A stretch of DNA of 64,000 nt from JAFGPL01 sp046485045 (GCA_046485045.1 JAWOHT010000052.1:1-64000), one strand, 5' to 3'. Counted from the first letter of the stretch, positions 53,974-62,813 are shown. Made by a program: numbers and translations. The notes: generated by a model not told the origin, from the sequence alone.

Positions 53974-54993
53974 ATGAAAGAAAGAAGAAAATCCTTATTA
54001 TTTCTCATATTGACGTGTACTGCAATTTCGCTCACGGCTCAAACTGGCAAATTGACACGTGAAGAATATATAAAGAAATACCAATACCTTGCCATAAAAG
54101 AGATGGGGCGAACAGGAATACCGGCCAGTATTACCATGGCCCAGGGACTGCTTGAATCGGGCAATGGTAATAGCCGGCTGGCAGTAAAAGCCAATAACCA
54201 TTTTGGCATTAAATGCCATGATTGGAGCGGGAAAAAGGTGAGGCATGATGATGATGCCAGCCGGGAGTGTTTCAGGAAATACAGCTCGGTAGAAGAGTCA
54301 TACCGCGACCATTCAGATTTTCTTACTTCCAAGTCAAGATATGCAGCACTTTTTGATATTCCTTCAACCGATTACAAAGGATGGGCCAAGGGACTTAAAA
54401 AAGCAGGCTATGCTACAAGTCCTACCTATGCTGAGGCCCTTATAAGAATTGTTGAAGAAAACCGGCTCTACCTGCTCGATCAGGGCGTGGATATCCCCGA
54501 CAAAAAAGATGTGATTGCCAAAAAGTCAGAGAGAAGCAAAGAAGAAGGCCTAAAGGGATCATCGCGTGAAATTCTTGAAAACAACAGGGTAAAATACATT
54601 GTTGCCAGAACAAGCGATACTTATCAGGGGATTACACAAGAACTTGAAATGTTGCCATGGCAACTGGCAAAGTATAACGAACTGGAGCAGGATTTTGAGA
54701 TTAAAGAAGGACAGGTAGTTTATATTCAACCCAAACGTACCAATGCTAATGCTGTTAAAACCGTGCATATTGTCGCTGAAGGAGAAACCATGTATTCTAT
54801 TTCGCAGAAATATGCCATTAGGCTCGACAGGCTTTATGCACGTAATATCATAACACCGGGTACCGAACCAACACCGGGTACGGTACTTTCATTAAGAGGA
54901 AAGATAAAGAATAAAAATTTAAAAGCAACATCCGGTATTGAACTTAAGGATGCAGAACAGGAAGAGATGCAATTTGAATTTGATCCGGAATAA
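53974..54993 (+). CDS. Exported glucosaminidase with two LysM domains
   Basis: A 339-residue peptidoglycan hydrolase. A signal peptide (LLFLILTCTAISLTAQ) is followed by a GH73-type glucosaminidase domain at about 28-165, with GIPASITMAQGLLESGNGNS carrying the catalytic Glu and NHFGIKCH the next conserved block. Then come two LysM-like modules for glycan binding, about 200-247 (a degenerate one) and 257-302 (VHIVAEGETMYSISQKYAI). It would cleave septal or side-wall murein in the periplasm. It is convergent with fmt; 25 bases separate their ends. Confidence 0.92.
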   Translation: MKERRKSLLFLILTCTAISLTAQTGKLTREEYIKKYQYLAIKEMGRTGIPASITMAQGLLESGNGNSRLAVKANNHFGIKCHDWSGKKVRHDDDASRECFRKYSSVEESYRDHSDFLTSKSRYAALFDIPSTDYKGWAKGLKKAGYATSPTYAEALIRIVEENRLYLLDQGVDIPDKKDVIAKKSERSKEEGLKGSSREILENNRVKYIVARTSDTYQGITQELEMLPWQLAKYNELEQDFEIKEGQVVYIQPKRTNANAVKTVHIVAEGETMYSISQKYAIRLDRLYARNIITPGTEPTPGTVLSLRGKIKNKNLKATSGIELKDAEQEEMQFEFDPE

Positions 54994-55018
54994 ATGATTC
55001 AGTGAAGTCTGGTCATGT

Positions 55019-55984
55019 TCACATAGCCCTAAAGGACTCTATGTGAAGAAAACCTCTCAGGAATTCATCAATCAGAAGCTTCTTTTTACCTGCAAGCTGA
55101 AGGCTTTTTACATCAATATAGCCACCCCTTGCTGCAATTCTTAATACGCTTTTTCCATCGGTTTCGATTGTACCAGGGTGCACATGGTGTTTTATTTTTA
55201 TTTTACAGGCATTGTATATCTTTACCTGGTGTTTCTCAGCGTTTGAAAAAAGTTCTGTAAATGCAGCCGGATAGGGGCTTAATCCTCTAATGAAATTATA
55301 AACTTGCTCAACAGGTTCTTCCCAGTTAATCCTGCAATTTTCTTTAAAGATTTTAGGGGCAGGCTTAATCACTTTGCCTGTTTGAAAAGATGCCTGGGGA
55401 ACAGGTTCAACCTTTCCCGAAGCCAGCATATCTACAGTTTTTACTACAACTTTTGCCCCCATAACCATAAGCCTGTCATGCAGGTCGCCGGCTGTTTCTT
55501 TATCATCAATATGTGTTTTTTCCTGCAGAAGTATTTTTCCGGTATCAATCTCATGATCAATTAAAAAGGTGGTGACACCTGTTTCTTTTTCACCATTGAT
55601 AACGGCCCAGTTTACCGGGGCCGCTCCCCTGTAGTCGGGCAAGAGTGAAGCATGCAGGTTGAAGGTACCCATTGGGGGCAATGCCCATACCAATGCAGGT
55701 AACATCCTGAAAGCCACAACTACGCTCATGTCGGGATGATAGGAGGTGAGCGAACTGATAAAATCAGGATCTTTGAGATTTGCAGGTTGTAATACAGGAA
55801 TGTGATGTGAACAGGCAAAATCTTTCACCGGTGACGATTGAATTTTTTTGCCCCTTCCGGCAGGTTTGTCGGGTGCTGTAATTACGCAAATCACATTTTT
55901 GCCCGAACTAAGCAGCGCTTTTAAAGATTCTACGGCAAACACCGGTGTTCCCATAAATACAATCCGTAAATCTTTATTTTCCAT
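55019..55984 (-). CDS. fmt: Methionyl-tRNA formyltransferase
   Basis: Formylates Met on initiator tRNA using 10-formyltetrahydrofolate. From the ATG at 55984 the protein has 321 residues (MENKDLRIVFMGTPVFAVES), in line with the family; a longer start would overlap ribBA. The catalytic Asn, His and Asp lie in FNLHASLLPDYRGAAPVNWA and FLIDHEIDTGKIL. The C-terminal OB-like tRNA-binding domain spans about 205-310. The start is one base after the ribBA stop, so the two are co-translated. Confidence 0.97.
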   Translation of the reverse strand: MENKDLRIVFMGTPVFAVESLKALLSSGKNVICVITAPDKPAGRGKKIQSSPVKDFACSHHIPVLQPANLKDPDFISSLTSYHPDMSVVVAFRMLPALVWALPPMGTFNLHASLLPDYRGAAPVNWAVINGEKETGVTTFLIDHEIDTGKILLQEKTHIDDKETAGDLHDRLMVMGAKVVVKTVDMLASGKVEPVPQASFQTGKVIKPAPKIFKENCRINWEEPVEQVYNFIRGLSPYPAAFTELFSNAEKHQVKIYNACKIKIKHHVHPGTIETDGKSVLRIAARGGYIDVKSLQLAGKKKLLIDEFLRGFLHIESFRAM

Positions 55985-55985
55985 A

Positions 55986-57251
55986 TCAGGAATCGTTTTC
56001 GGGTTTAAAATCTGAGTCATCAAGCAGGTCGAGCAAATGGCCCATTTTATTCTTTTTGGTCTTAAGGTAGAACAAGTTGTGTTCGTTTGGATGTATTTCG
56101 AGCGAAATGTTTTCGATTATTTCCAGCCCGTAACCTTCAAGTCCGGCTCTTTTTACAGGGTTATTGGTAATGAGCCTTATTTTTCCGAGGCCCAGTTCCC
56201 TGAGTATACTTGCGCCAATACCATAGTCCCTTTCATCTTCCCTGAAGCCGAGGTCGAGGTTTGCCTGCACCGTGTCGCGTCCTTCTTCCTGCAGCTTGTA
56301 AGCCTTTATTTTATTAAACAGCCCAATGCCCCTGCCTTCCTGGTTAAGGTATACAATTACACCTTTACCTTCTTTTTCAATCAGCCTCATGGCTTCATGC
56401 AATTGCGATCCGCAGTCGCATCTGTAAGAAGCAAAAATGTCTCCCGTCATGCATGACGAATGAACCCTTACCAGAACAGGTTCGTTTTTCTCCCATTTTC
56501 CTTTTACCAGGGCTATGTGCTCCAGACCATTCGATTTCTGAAGAAAGGGGATAAGGTTGAAGGTGCCGTATTTGGTAGGAAGTATCACTTTAGCTCCCTT
56601 AATCACAATCGAATCGAGTTTGAGCCGATATGCAATAAGGCTTTTGATAGAGATGACTTTTAGTTTGAACTTCTCTGCAATCTTTATCAGATCGGGCAGC
56701 CTGGCCATTGAACCGTCTTCGTTCATTATTTCAACCAGTACACCGCCCGGTTTTAATCCTGCTAGTACTGAAAGGTCAATAGCAGCTTCGGTGTGCCCTG
56801 CTCTTCTTAAAACTCCCCTGCTGCGCGCTTTTAAAGGAAAGATATGTCCGGGACGACCCAGGTCCTCAGTCCGTGTTGCAGGATCAACAAGCGCGTTGAT
56901 TGTTTTTGCCCTGTCGCTTGCCGAAATGCCTGTAGAACAGCCATGCCCCAACAAGTCAACAGAAATGGTAAAAGGGGTGCCATGAAATGAGGTATTGTTA
57001 CCTACCATCAGGTCAAGGTCTAGTTCGAGGCACCTCTCTTCAAGAAGTGGCACACAGATAAGACCTCGTCCGTGGGTGGCCATAAAATTTACGATTTCGG
57101 GAGTGGTGAGCTCTGCTGCTGCAATAAAATCACCCTCGTTTTCCCTGTCTTCATCATCTACAACTATCACAACTTTCCCTGCCCTGATATCGTTTATCGC
57201 ATCTTCAATATCATCGAGAATAAAAGTATCCGGTTTTTGAAACTTAGCCAT
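55986..57251 (-). CDS. ribBA: Bifunctional DHBP synthase / GTP cyclohydrolase II
   Basis: A 421-residue fusion supplying both starting units of riboflavin. Residues about 8-210 are RibB (VVDDEDRENEGDFIAAAE, HGTPFTISVD, GHTEAAIDLS). Residues about 215-415 are RibA, with the zinc ligands in SSCMTGDIFASYRCDCGS and the GTP site EGRGIGLFNKIKAY. It precedes fmt. A leftward TACTTTTG -7 box (complement of 57284-57291) lies about 33 bases upstream; there is no FMN riboswitch in the short upstream gap. Confidence 0.97.
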   Translation of the reverse strand: MAKFQKPDTFILDDIEDAINDIRAGKVVIVVDDEDRENEGDFIAAAELTTPEIVNFMATHGRGLICVPLLEERCLELDLDLMVGNNTSFHGTPFTISVDLLGHGCSTGISASDRAKTINALVDPATRTEDLGRPGHIFPLKARSRGVLRRAGHTEAAIDLSVLAGLKPGGVLVEIMNEDGSMARLPDLIKIAEKFKLKVISIKSLIAYRLKLDSIVIKGAKVILPTKYGTFNLIPFLQKSNGLEHIALVKGKWEKNEPVLVRVHSSCMTGDIFASYRCDCGSQLHEAMRLIEKEGKGVIVYLNQEGRGIGLFNKIKAYKLQEEGRDTVQANLDLGFREDERDYGIGASILRELGLGKIRLITNNPVKRAGLEGYGLEIIENISLEIHPNEHNLFYLKTKKNKMGHLLDLLDDSDFKPENDS

Positions 57252-57283
57252 TATCTACCTTGAGTTTTCATCGAATAAACACG

Positions 57284-57291
57284 CAAAAGTA
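57284..57291 (-). promoter_or_regulatory. -7 box of ribBA-fmt
   Basis: The complement reads TACTTTTG, matching TAnnTTTG; the predicted leader is about 26 bases. The -33 element is not recognisable. Confidence 0.35.
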
Positions 57292-57384
57292 AAAAACTGT
57301 TACAAATATCACTAATGAAAACCAAATTTAAAATGAATTTAGTCAGGCATCAATAATATATATAAGTATGTTGTAAGTATGGTA

Positions 57385-58557
57385 CTATCCCCTCTTTGAC
57401 TTTTCCCATGCCGGAGATTGTTTGCCGCCCAAAAACCTTATCAGCCCGAGCATTATCGAAAAATTCATCATAAACAGGTAATAGGGGACAAACAGAAGTT
57501 TCATGCCGAGCCGAATGTTCTTAAAGACCATACCCAGCACAACTGCTATATAAAATAATACCTGTAGCATGAAAAAGAATAAATATAACTTTTCGTTACC
57601 ATGCAATACAATAAAAAAGTTGCTGATGAAAACCATGATAAACGAAAACGGTACGAGTGTCCATCTTAACACTTTGTGAGAAATAAACTGAAAAGAGAGC
57701 AAGCCGTGCCTGAAAATATTGAATAATTCAGGTATACGTGTCAAGGCTTGAAAGCTGCCACTGGCAATTCTGATTTTTCTTTTCATTTCTTCTTTCATAG
57801 AGAAGGAAGCATTTTCGCAGGCATATGCATTAGGGGCATATTTGAGTTTTTGGCCTTTAACAGCAATTGTAAGTGATATAACAAAATCATCGAGAATGAT
57901 GTCTTCGTCAACTTCGCAAAACATCTCTTTTCGTATGGCAAAAAGCTCACCTACAGCTCCTGTTGTTGAATTAACAGACGATTCGAGTTTCTTGATTAAA
58001 GATTCATACATCCAGTAAATACCTTCACCGGAACTTACGGCTTTCTCTCTGTTGCCCGAATAGATTCTTTTTTCACCGGCCACGCATCCTACTTGGTCAT
58101 CGCTGAATAATTTTACTATTTCTCTTATTGCTTCCCTGTTCAGGTCGGTATTGGCATCTGAAAACACAACTATAGGAGTCTTCACGTACTTCATCCCCCT
58201 GTTCATCGCATTGGTTTTGCCCTTGCGTTCTTTCTGGTGAAGCACTTCAACGTTACCATAACTTTTTAATATTTCGGGTGATCCGTCGTCTGAGCCATCG
58301 GTCACCCATAGGTGTATAAGCTTATCTTTAGGGTAATCAAGCTGAAACGAATTTTTTAGTTTTTGTTCAATACAATCTTTCTCGTTGTATGCCGTAATAA
58401 AGAGTGTAACTTCTGGAAGATAGTCTTTGGCATAATTTGCTTTTTTCGAAAATAACCTTGTAAAGAAGTCAAAAATGATCAGGATCAGGGTATATATCAA
58501 ATAAGTATAAATGATGATAAAGAGAAATATCCAGAAAAGGATTTTTAAGGCTGTCAT
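57385..58557 (-). CDS. Family 2 glycosyltransferase with C-terminal membrane helices
   Basis: A 390-residue inner membrane glycosyltransferase. One membrane helix at the N-terminus (about 5-30), then a cytoplasmic GT-A domain (about 45-275) with VTDGSDDGS, VFSDANTDL (DxD-like) and ILDDFVISL, and three or four helices from about 290 on. The end of the domain, KRKIRIASGSFQAL, is where processive synthases have QxxRW; the motif is not conserved, so it is probably non-processive. It overlaps the upstream GT4 gene by 4 bases (ATGA). Donor and acceptor unknown; an envelope polysaccharide is likely. Confidence 0.88.
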   Translation of the reverse strand: MTALKILFWIFLFIIIYTYLIYTLILIIFDFFTRLFSKKANYAKDYLPEVTLFITAYNEKDCIEQKLKNSFQLDYPKDKLIHLWVTDGSDDGSPEILKSYGNVEVLHQKERKGKTNAMNRGMKYVKTPIVVFSDANTDLNREAIREIVKLFSDDQVGCVAGEKRIYSGNREKAVSSGEGIYWMYESLIKKLESSVNSTTGAVGELFAIRKEMFCEVDEDIILDDFVISLTIAVKGQKLKYAPNAYACENASFSMKEEMKRKIRIASGSFQALTRIPELFNIFRHGLLSFQFISHKVLRWTLVPFSFIMVFISNFFIVLHGNEKLYLFFFMLQVLFYIAVVLGMVFKNIRLGMKLLFVPYYLFMMNFSIMLGLIRFLGGKQSPAWEKSKRG

Positions 58558-59762
58558 AGGTTCGTCTTATAGAATTCAGAAAGATTATTAACAATGGTAT
58601 CGTTATTGAGTCTTTCGTTTACAAATTTGACGGCATTTTTTACAATATCCAAATAAAAATTACTGTCTGAGCAAAGTTTTTTTGCAGCCTGCACAAAATC
58701 TTCGGGGGTGTTGGCAAGCATAATATTTTCACTGTCTGTGAGGTCTATGCCTTCTGCACCCAATGAAGTTGATACTATTGCTTTTCCTGCTGCCAGGGCT
58801 TCAACGATTTTAACCCGCATTCCGCTGCCTGAAAAAAGCGGTACAACCATTATTCCCTTATCTTTCATGAATTCGCCTGCGTCTTCGACTTCTCCTGCAA
58901 AGTTAATATTGTGGTTTTCAAGATATTTTTTAAGCCACAGTGGTGCATTCCTGCCTGCTACATGCAGCTGATTATCTTCACTTTCTAAGGAAATGCGTTT
59001 CCATATATTTTCTACAAACCAGGTAATTCCCTGTTGATTTGGTATCCAGTCGAGCGAACCGATAAAGAAAAATGAGCGTTTGTTGTTTGTGCCGTAATCA
59101 ACCGGGCCAGAATTACCAATATATCCGTAAGGGCATACACATATAGGTTTTTTATTACCCATTCTGTTAAATATTTCCGCATCGCGTAAGGTGATAGGCA
59201 CAAGCAGGTCGTATTTGTTTACCTGGGTTAGTTCAAAGTTCTTTAACCTATTGGCAAAAATGCCCAGATACACTTTTTTTAACAGATTTTTTTCTGACTG
59301 CAGGTTTCTGAACCATATTTCATTTTCAACATTGTGAGCACGCAATGCCACCTTTGCCCCGGAATATCTGCGTACAATCTCTGCGTAAGGCATAAGGTAC
59401 AGGCCTTCGAACTGAACAATATCGTAATGTTCAGCCTGAAGAAGAGTTTTAAGCTTCGCGCCGAAGTTTTTATCAATAAACCTTTCGGCATTGTATGGTA
59501 AATCTGAAAAAATAAGGTTTCGCAGGGCGCTGAGATATTTAATGTCGGTATTTACATCAACGAGATGCACTGACAGATTTTGAAACCCTCTGAAATATGC
59601 TGCCACCAATGTGCTGTCTGTTCTATGCCTGCTGGTATTCATTGCCATAAGGCAGATTTCTGCACCTGCATTTGTTAAGCCTTTGGTAAGGTTGTGAATG
59701 GCCATTACACCGCCATCTTTCAGTGGGTATGGTACTTTATTGCATAATTGTAAAATTCTCAT
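58554..59762 (-). CDS. Family 4 glycosyltransferase
   Basis: A 402-residue GT-B enzyme. N-terminal nucleotide-independent domain starts RILQLCNKVPYPLKDGGVMA; the C-terminal domain has SFFFIGSLDWIPNQQG, a GEVEDAGEFM segment and the donor-binding VPLFSGSGMRVKIVEALAAGKAIVSTSLGAEGI (broken here across EALAAG). It overlaps both neighbours by 4 bases (ATGA) and so belongs to the permease-GT4-GT2 operon. Product likely part of LPS or capsule. Confidence 0.9.
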   Translation of the reverse strand: MRILQLCNKVPYPLKDGGVMAIHNLTKGLTNAGAEICLMAMNTSRHRTDSTLVAAYFRGFQNLSVHLVDVNTDIKYLSALRNLIFSDLPYNAERFIDKNFGAKLKTLLQAEHYDIVQFEGLYLMPYAEIVRRYSGAKVALRAHNVENEIWFRNLQSEKNLLKKVYLGIFANRLKNFELTQVNKYDLLVPITLRDAEIFNRMGNKKPICVCPYGYIGNSGPVDYGTNNKRSFFFIGSLDWIPNQQGITWFVENIWKRISLESEDNQLHVAGRNAPLWLKKYLENHNINFAGEVEDAGEFMKDKGIMVVPLFSGSGMRVKIVEALAAGKAIVSTSLGAEGIDLTDSENIMLANTPEDFVQAAKKLCSDSNFYLDIVKNAVKFVNERLNNDTIVNNLSEFYKTNL

Positions 59763-61708
59763 GCCTGTATCTCAAGTTCGGTAAGCACAGTGGGATTATT
59801 GAAAATATTGAACACAGATTGCGATAGTTTTTTTGCAGCAAACAGTTTTTTCCTGATATTTTTTTGCCTGATTGAAAGGTAAAGTATATAGGCCAGACCA
59901 ACAGGGAAGATGATTTTAAGGAGCAGTCTGTATTTTTCAGGGATTGGCAGCCGGGGGGGGGCAAAATTCAAATATGGAAAATCGGTAAACAATGATTTGA
60001 GGTATGGAATACGCATCCACTTGCTGATAAGCAGCGCATCAAAAAACTGGTCGGAAAGTTCGCAGAGCTGGCGTTGGTTTTCAGATATTTTTATTTCAAA
60101 ATTTGATTGCAAAAGGTTTTTAAACCTCACATCCCTATTAAGATCCGAGATGCTTTTATCGGTGAGTTCAACAATAGAACCAAAAGCTTTAATTACATCT
60201 TCTTTTTCTAATTCCGAATACTTAAACTGGCCAACAAGCTGACTTTTCTTATCGTATAGGGTGATTTTCTCAAATCCGAGAAGCCGGTTAAGAAACCTTA
60301 TATATACATCAATGTTAAAGATGGCCGAGTCGGTGGTTGCCTTGTAGGTTAAAAATACACCTACGATAAGCAGGGTGAAAGAAGCCATCCACATTCCCTG
60401 AAAAGAGGAGACCACGCTTTCGCGCACTATTTTTTCACCGGTAAGTGAAATAATATAATATATAATAAACATAAATATTGATACCACGGTAGGCATGCCC
60501 AGTCCGCCTTTTCTTATTATTGCCCCTAAAGGTGCGCCGATAAAGAGAAATATCAGACAGGCTATTGAAAGGGTAAATTTTCGGTGCCACTCGATTTCGT
60601 GCCTTCTCAACAGTTTCTTCTTGTATTTAAGGTTTTCGCACGAACTTTCCACATAACTTTTGGTTGACCTCACGCTGTTAATTATGTTCCTCATAAGTTC
60701 ATGCTGCTTTTGATAATCAAGCGTTTGATAAAGGCTGTCAACATTTAAGGGAGGTGTTTTTTCAGATTGTTTTTGTTCGTTTTCGTTTATTCCAGACTTT
60801 AAGTGCTTGTTCTTAAAAAGGTTATAGGTGAGCAATGTTTTGGCAAACTGGTTCTCCCTAATGCGCAGGTCGTTGTTTAACGAATCGGTAACATCAGATA
60901 ACTGTATAATGCTCATCATATGGTAGTCGTTCTTGAAGAGATTTTCATCAGTCCGCTGAAGGCCGAAACCTGTAAGCTCAATGATTATCCGTTGTTCTTT
61001 AAATTTATCTGTGCGGTGGGGATATGTTTTCGGGATTTTTCTCCTGTCTTCTTCCTGTTCGTTATAACTATAACCGCTCCACAGGTTAATCAGTAAGTTG
61101 TTTTCGTCAGCAGTCATTTTCATATAGCCCGAGTCTGCAATTATCACTGATACATTTCCTCTTTTCTGTGTATGGTCGTATATCTTCAGGCCATACAAGA
61201 TGTTCGTTTGCGGGTTTTTTTTGGTGATTCTGATGCTGTAGTCGTCAATACCATTGTAAAACTCGCCTTCCCTTATCTGTAGTTCCGGACGCTGTTGTTT
61301 AACATCCCATAAAAGGGCGCGCATTTTAAGATTGGTATATGGCAAAACATAATTTGAAAAGAAAAACGCCCCGATGCTGATAAAGATAACCAGTATGATA
61401 AGCGGCATCATAATCTTTTGTAAAGAAATGCCTGAAGCCTTTATGGCGGTGAGTTCATAATATTCTCCAAGGCTGCCGAAAGTCATTAACGACGACATAA
61501 GAATAGAGAGTGGCAGTGCAAGTGAAACAAGACTGGCCGAAGTATAAAGCAGCAACTCTGCAACAATATTCAATTCCAATCCCTTACCTACAAGGTCGTC
61601 AATGTACCTCCAAAGGAACTGCATAATCAGCACAAACATTACAATAAAGAATGTGAGTACAAAAGGACCCAGAAAAGATTTAATCACCAGCCGGTATAAA
61701 CGTTTCAC
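59759..61708 (-). CDS. LptF/LptG-family permease with long C-terminal extension
   Basis: A 649-residue YjgP/YjgQ-type protein. LptF and LptG form the membrane part of the ABC transporter that extracts LPS from the inner membrane. Helices lie at about 12-33, 50-75 and 96-120, then a periplasmic beta domain to about 370 and three more helices (about 378-460; IGAPLGAIIRKGGLGMP is the conserved loop). Past 465 there are about 180 extra residues with one further hydrophobic segment (LLLKIIFPVGLAYILYLSI). Bacteroidota members are often long, but the extra part is of unknown role. It is the first gene of the operon with GT4 and GT2. A leftward TAATTTTG box lies about 36 bases upstream. Confidence 0.9.
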   Translation of the reverse strand: MKRLYRLVIKSFLGPFVLTFFIVMFVLIMQFLWRYIDDLVGKGLELNIVAELLLYTSASLVSLALPLSILMSSLMTFGSLGEYYELTAIKASGISLQKIMMPLIILVIFISIGAFFFSNYVLPYTNLKMRALLWDVKQQRPELQIREGEFYNGIDDYSIRITKKNPQTNILYGLKIYDHTQKRGNVSVIIADSGYMKMTADENNLLINLWSGYSYNEQEEDRRKIPKTYPHRTDKFKEQRIIIELTGFGLQRTDENLFKNDYHMMSIIQLSDVTDSLNNDLRIRENQFAKTLLTYNLFKNKHLKSGINENEQKQSEKTPPLNVDSLYQTLDYQKQHELMRNIINSVRSTKSYVESSCENLKYKKKLLRRHEIEWHRKFTLSIACLIFLFIGAPLGAIIRKGGLGMPTVVSIFMFIIYYIISLTGEKIVRESVVSSFQGMWMASFTLLIVGVFLTYKATTDSAIFNIDVYIRFLNRLLGFEKITLYDKKSQLVGQFKYSELEKEDVIKAFGSIVELTDKSISDLNRDVRFKNLLQSNFEIKISENQRQLCELSDQFFDALLISKWMRIPYLKSLFTDFPYLNFAPPRLPIPEKYRLLLKIIFPVGLAYILYLSIRQKNIRKKLFAAKKLSQSVFNIFNNPTVLTELEIQA

Positions 61709-61743
61709 CCTTATTAAGATTTTCTGTGTAAGTAAAACGACAA

Positions 61744-61777
61744 CAAAATTAAGATATTATTTTAATGACAGGGCAAA
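61744..61777 (-). promoter_or_regulatory. Promoter of the LptF/G-GT4-GT2 operon
   Basis: Leftward TTTG (complement of 61774-61777), a 22-base spacer and TAATTTTG (complement of 61744-61751). The spacer is slightly longer than the usual 19-21. The leader would be about 29 bases. Confidence 0.35.
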
Positions 61778-61782
61778 ATGTA

Positions 61783-62160
61783 TCAGATACCCAGCACCTG
61801 TTTTAATTTGGCAATCTGTGAATTCCATAATTCAATGGTATCTGTTTTTTCTTCTTCTTCTGCAAAATCGGTTATCACCAGTGCTACATCGCCTGTAAGT
61901 TCATCCATTGAAATCCTGAACTCAAAATATGTGTTGGGATCGTCCTCTTCGAGCCAGTGAAAACGTATGTATCGGTTTTCTTTCTTCTGAACCACTTCTG
62001 CAAGGTTCTCCATGTTGTTCCATATAAAATTGAAGGTTTTGCCTTTTACATTCACATCATCTGCAAACCACTCTGTCAGCCCTCCCGGGGTGCTAAGCCT
62101 TGGATAGAGAATTTTTGGGGAGGAATTCAGGGTATATTCGAGTAAGATTCTTTTTTTCAT
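61783..62160 (-). CDS. START-like domain protein
   Basis: A 125-residue cytosolic protein of the SRPBCC/START-like fold known in Bacteroidota. Landmarks are EYTLNSSPKILYPRLSTPGG, LTEWFADDV, FIWNNMENLAEVV and the C-terminal helix ELWNSQIAKLKQVLGI. The fold usually binds a hydrophobic ligand in a cavity; no function is established. It stands 74 bases upstream of the LptF/G gene with a probable separate promoter between them. Confidence 0.85.
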   Translation of the reverse strand: MKKRILLEYTLNSSPKILYPRLSTPGGLTEWFADDVNVKGKTFNFIWNNMENLAEVVQKKENRYIRFHWLEEDDPNTYFEFRISMDELTGDVALVITDFAEEEEKTDTIELWNSQIAKLKQVLGI

Positions 62161-62309
62161 GTTTAATTAATTAACACCATTATGACAGCGATGCAATATA
62201 TGAAAAAATGTTTTATAAAAAAACTTATTGAATAATATCTTCTTTTATAGTGCAGGCGGGCAGGATACTAAATTTCAAAGACGTAAAAATGTTTTGGAGC
62301 GTCAACATT

Positions 62310-62340
62310 TTTGTGTTTAATAAAGAAAGTTTTATATTTG
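62310..62340 (+). promoter_or_regulatory. Promoter of the tRNA-like pseudogene and tRNA-Met unit
   Basis: TTTG at 62310-62313, a 19-base spacer and TATATTTG at 62333-62340 form a near-ideal Bacteroidota promoter. Transcription from about 62347 would cross the tRNA-like sequence at 62417 and then tRNA-Met at 62504. The segment 62349-62416 holds several short GGAG/CTCC inverted repeats. Confidence 0.6.
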
Positions 62341-62416
62341 CAGCCTCTTAAAATCTCTCCCCGGTAAAAGCTTTGGAGTTCAGATATCTCCTGTGCTTAA
62401 GCTTGGGAGATCAAAG

Positions 62417-62483
62417 GGCGAGGTAGCTTCCCGATGTATCGGGGTTAGAGCGTCCCGATGCAAATCGGGAAGGTCGGGAGTTC
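62417..62483 (+). pseudogene. Degenerate tRNA-Met copy with two palindromic replacements
   Basis: Three blocks are identical and collinear with the tRNA-Met at 62504: GGCGAGGTAGCT (62417-62428), GGTTAGAGCG (62443-62452) and AGGTCGGGAGTTC (62471-62483). Between them the D loop is replaced by CCCGAT-GT-ATCGGG (62430-62443) and the whole anticodon arm by TCCCGAT-GCAA-ATCGGGA (62453-62470). The 3' half of the T arm and the acceptor are lost. It has no anticodon and cannot act as a tRNA. The two inserts share the same palindrome core, which points to a common origin. Confidence 0.75.
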
Positions 62484-62503
62484 GGTTTGGTGATTGACAA
62501 TAT

Positions 62504-62577
62504 GGCGAGGTAGCTCAGATGGTTAGAGCGTATGATTCATAATCATGAGGTCGGGAGTTCAATTCTCCCTCTCGCTA
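62504..62577 (+). tRNA. tRNA-Met (CAT anticodon, elongator type)
   Basis: A complete 74-base cloverleaf: acceptor GGCGAGG with TCTCGCT (G-U pairs at both ends), D arm GCTC/GAGC, anticodon arm TATGA-TTCATAA-TCATG with CAT, T arm GGGAG-TTCAATT-CTCCC and discriminator A; CCA is not encoded. It lacks the GC-rich anticodon stem of the initiator. A tRNA-Ile with a modified C34 cannot be fully excluded. It lies downstream of a good promoter and ahead of a strong terminator. Confidence 0.93.
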
Positions 62578-62587
62578 CACTGAAAAT

Positions 62588-62628
62588 AAAGCACTTACAG
62601 AAAATAATTGTAAGTGCTTTTTTCTTTT
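62588..62628 (+). terminator. Terminator of the tRNA-Met unit
   Basis: A 12-bp perfect stem (AAAGCACTTACA at 62588-62599 with TGTAAGTGCTTT at 62609-62620) and a 9-base loop, followed by TTTCTTTT. Confidence 0.9.
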
Positions 62629-62649
62629 GAATACACAATTGAATACACA
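62628..62649 (+). repeat. Direct repeat TGAATACACA beside tRNA-Met
   Basis: TGAATACACA occurs at 62628-62637 and again at 62640-62649 (12-base period). It lies between the tRNA terminator and the accessory gene block, where the arm or core sites of a tyrosine recombinase would be expected if the block is an integrated element. The other end is outside the window, so this remains a candidate attachment region. Confidence 0.3.
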
Positions 62650-62754
62650 TCTTTGATTTTAGCAACAAAAAAACGGCCTTACATCGAGCAAAAAAGAGGG
62701 AGTTAACCCCCCTTTTTTTATAGGGTTTAACACTTGTTAATAATCAGTAAGTTA

Positions 62755-62789
62755 AATAAAAAACCCCGATCAAACTCGTTGACCGGGGG
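62755..62789 (-). terminator. Terminator of the accessory operon
   Basis: Leftward strand: CCCCGGTCAA and TTGATCGGGG (62764-62773 with 62779-62788; one mismatch) around a 5-base loop, followed by a T run. It lies 25 bases past the end of the 206-residue gene. A second A/T-flanked hairpin (GAGGG, AGTTAA, CCCCCC) lies near 62695-62722. Confidence 0.8.
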
Positions 62790-62813
62790 CAGACAAAACA
62801 AAGAGAGTAGAAC

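Noticed and set aside
57252..57384. FMN riboswitch upstream of ribBA
   Set aside because: The upstream gap is only about 130 bases, AT-rich, and shows none of the conserved FMN aptamer blocks; a simple -7 box with a short leader explains it.
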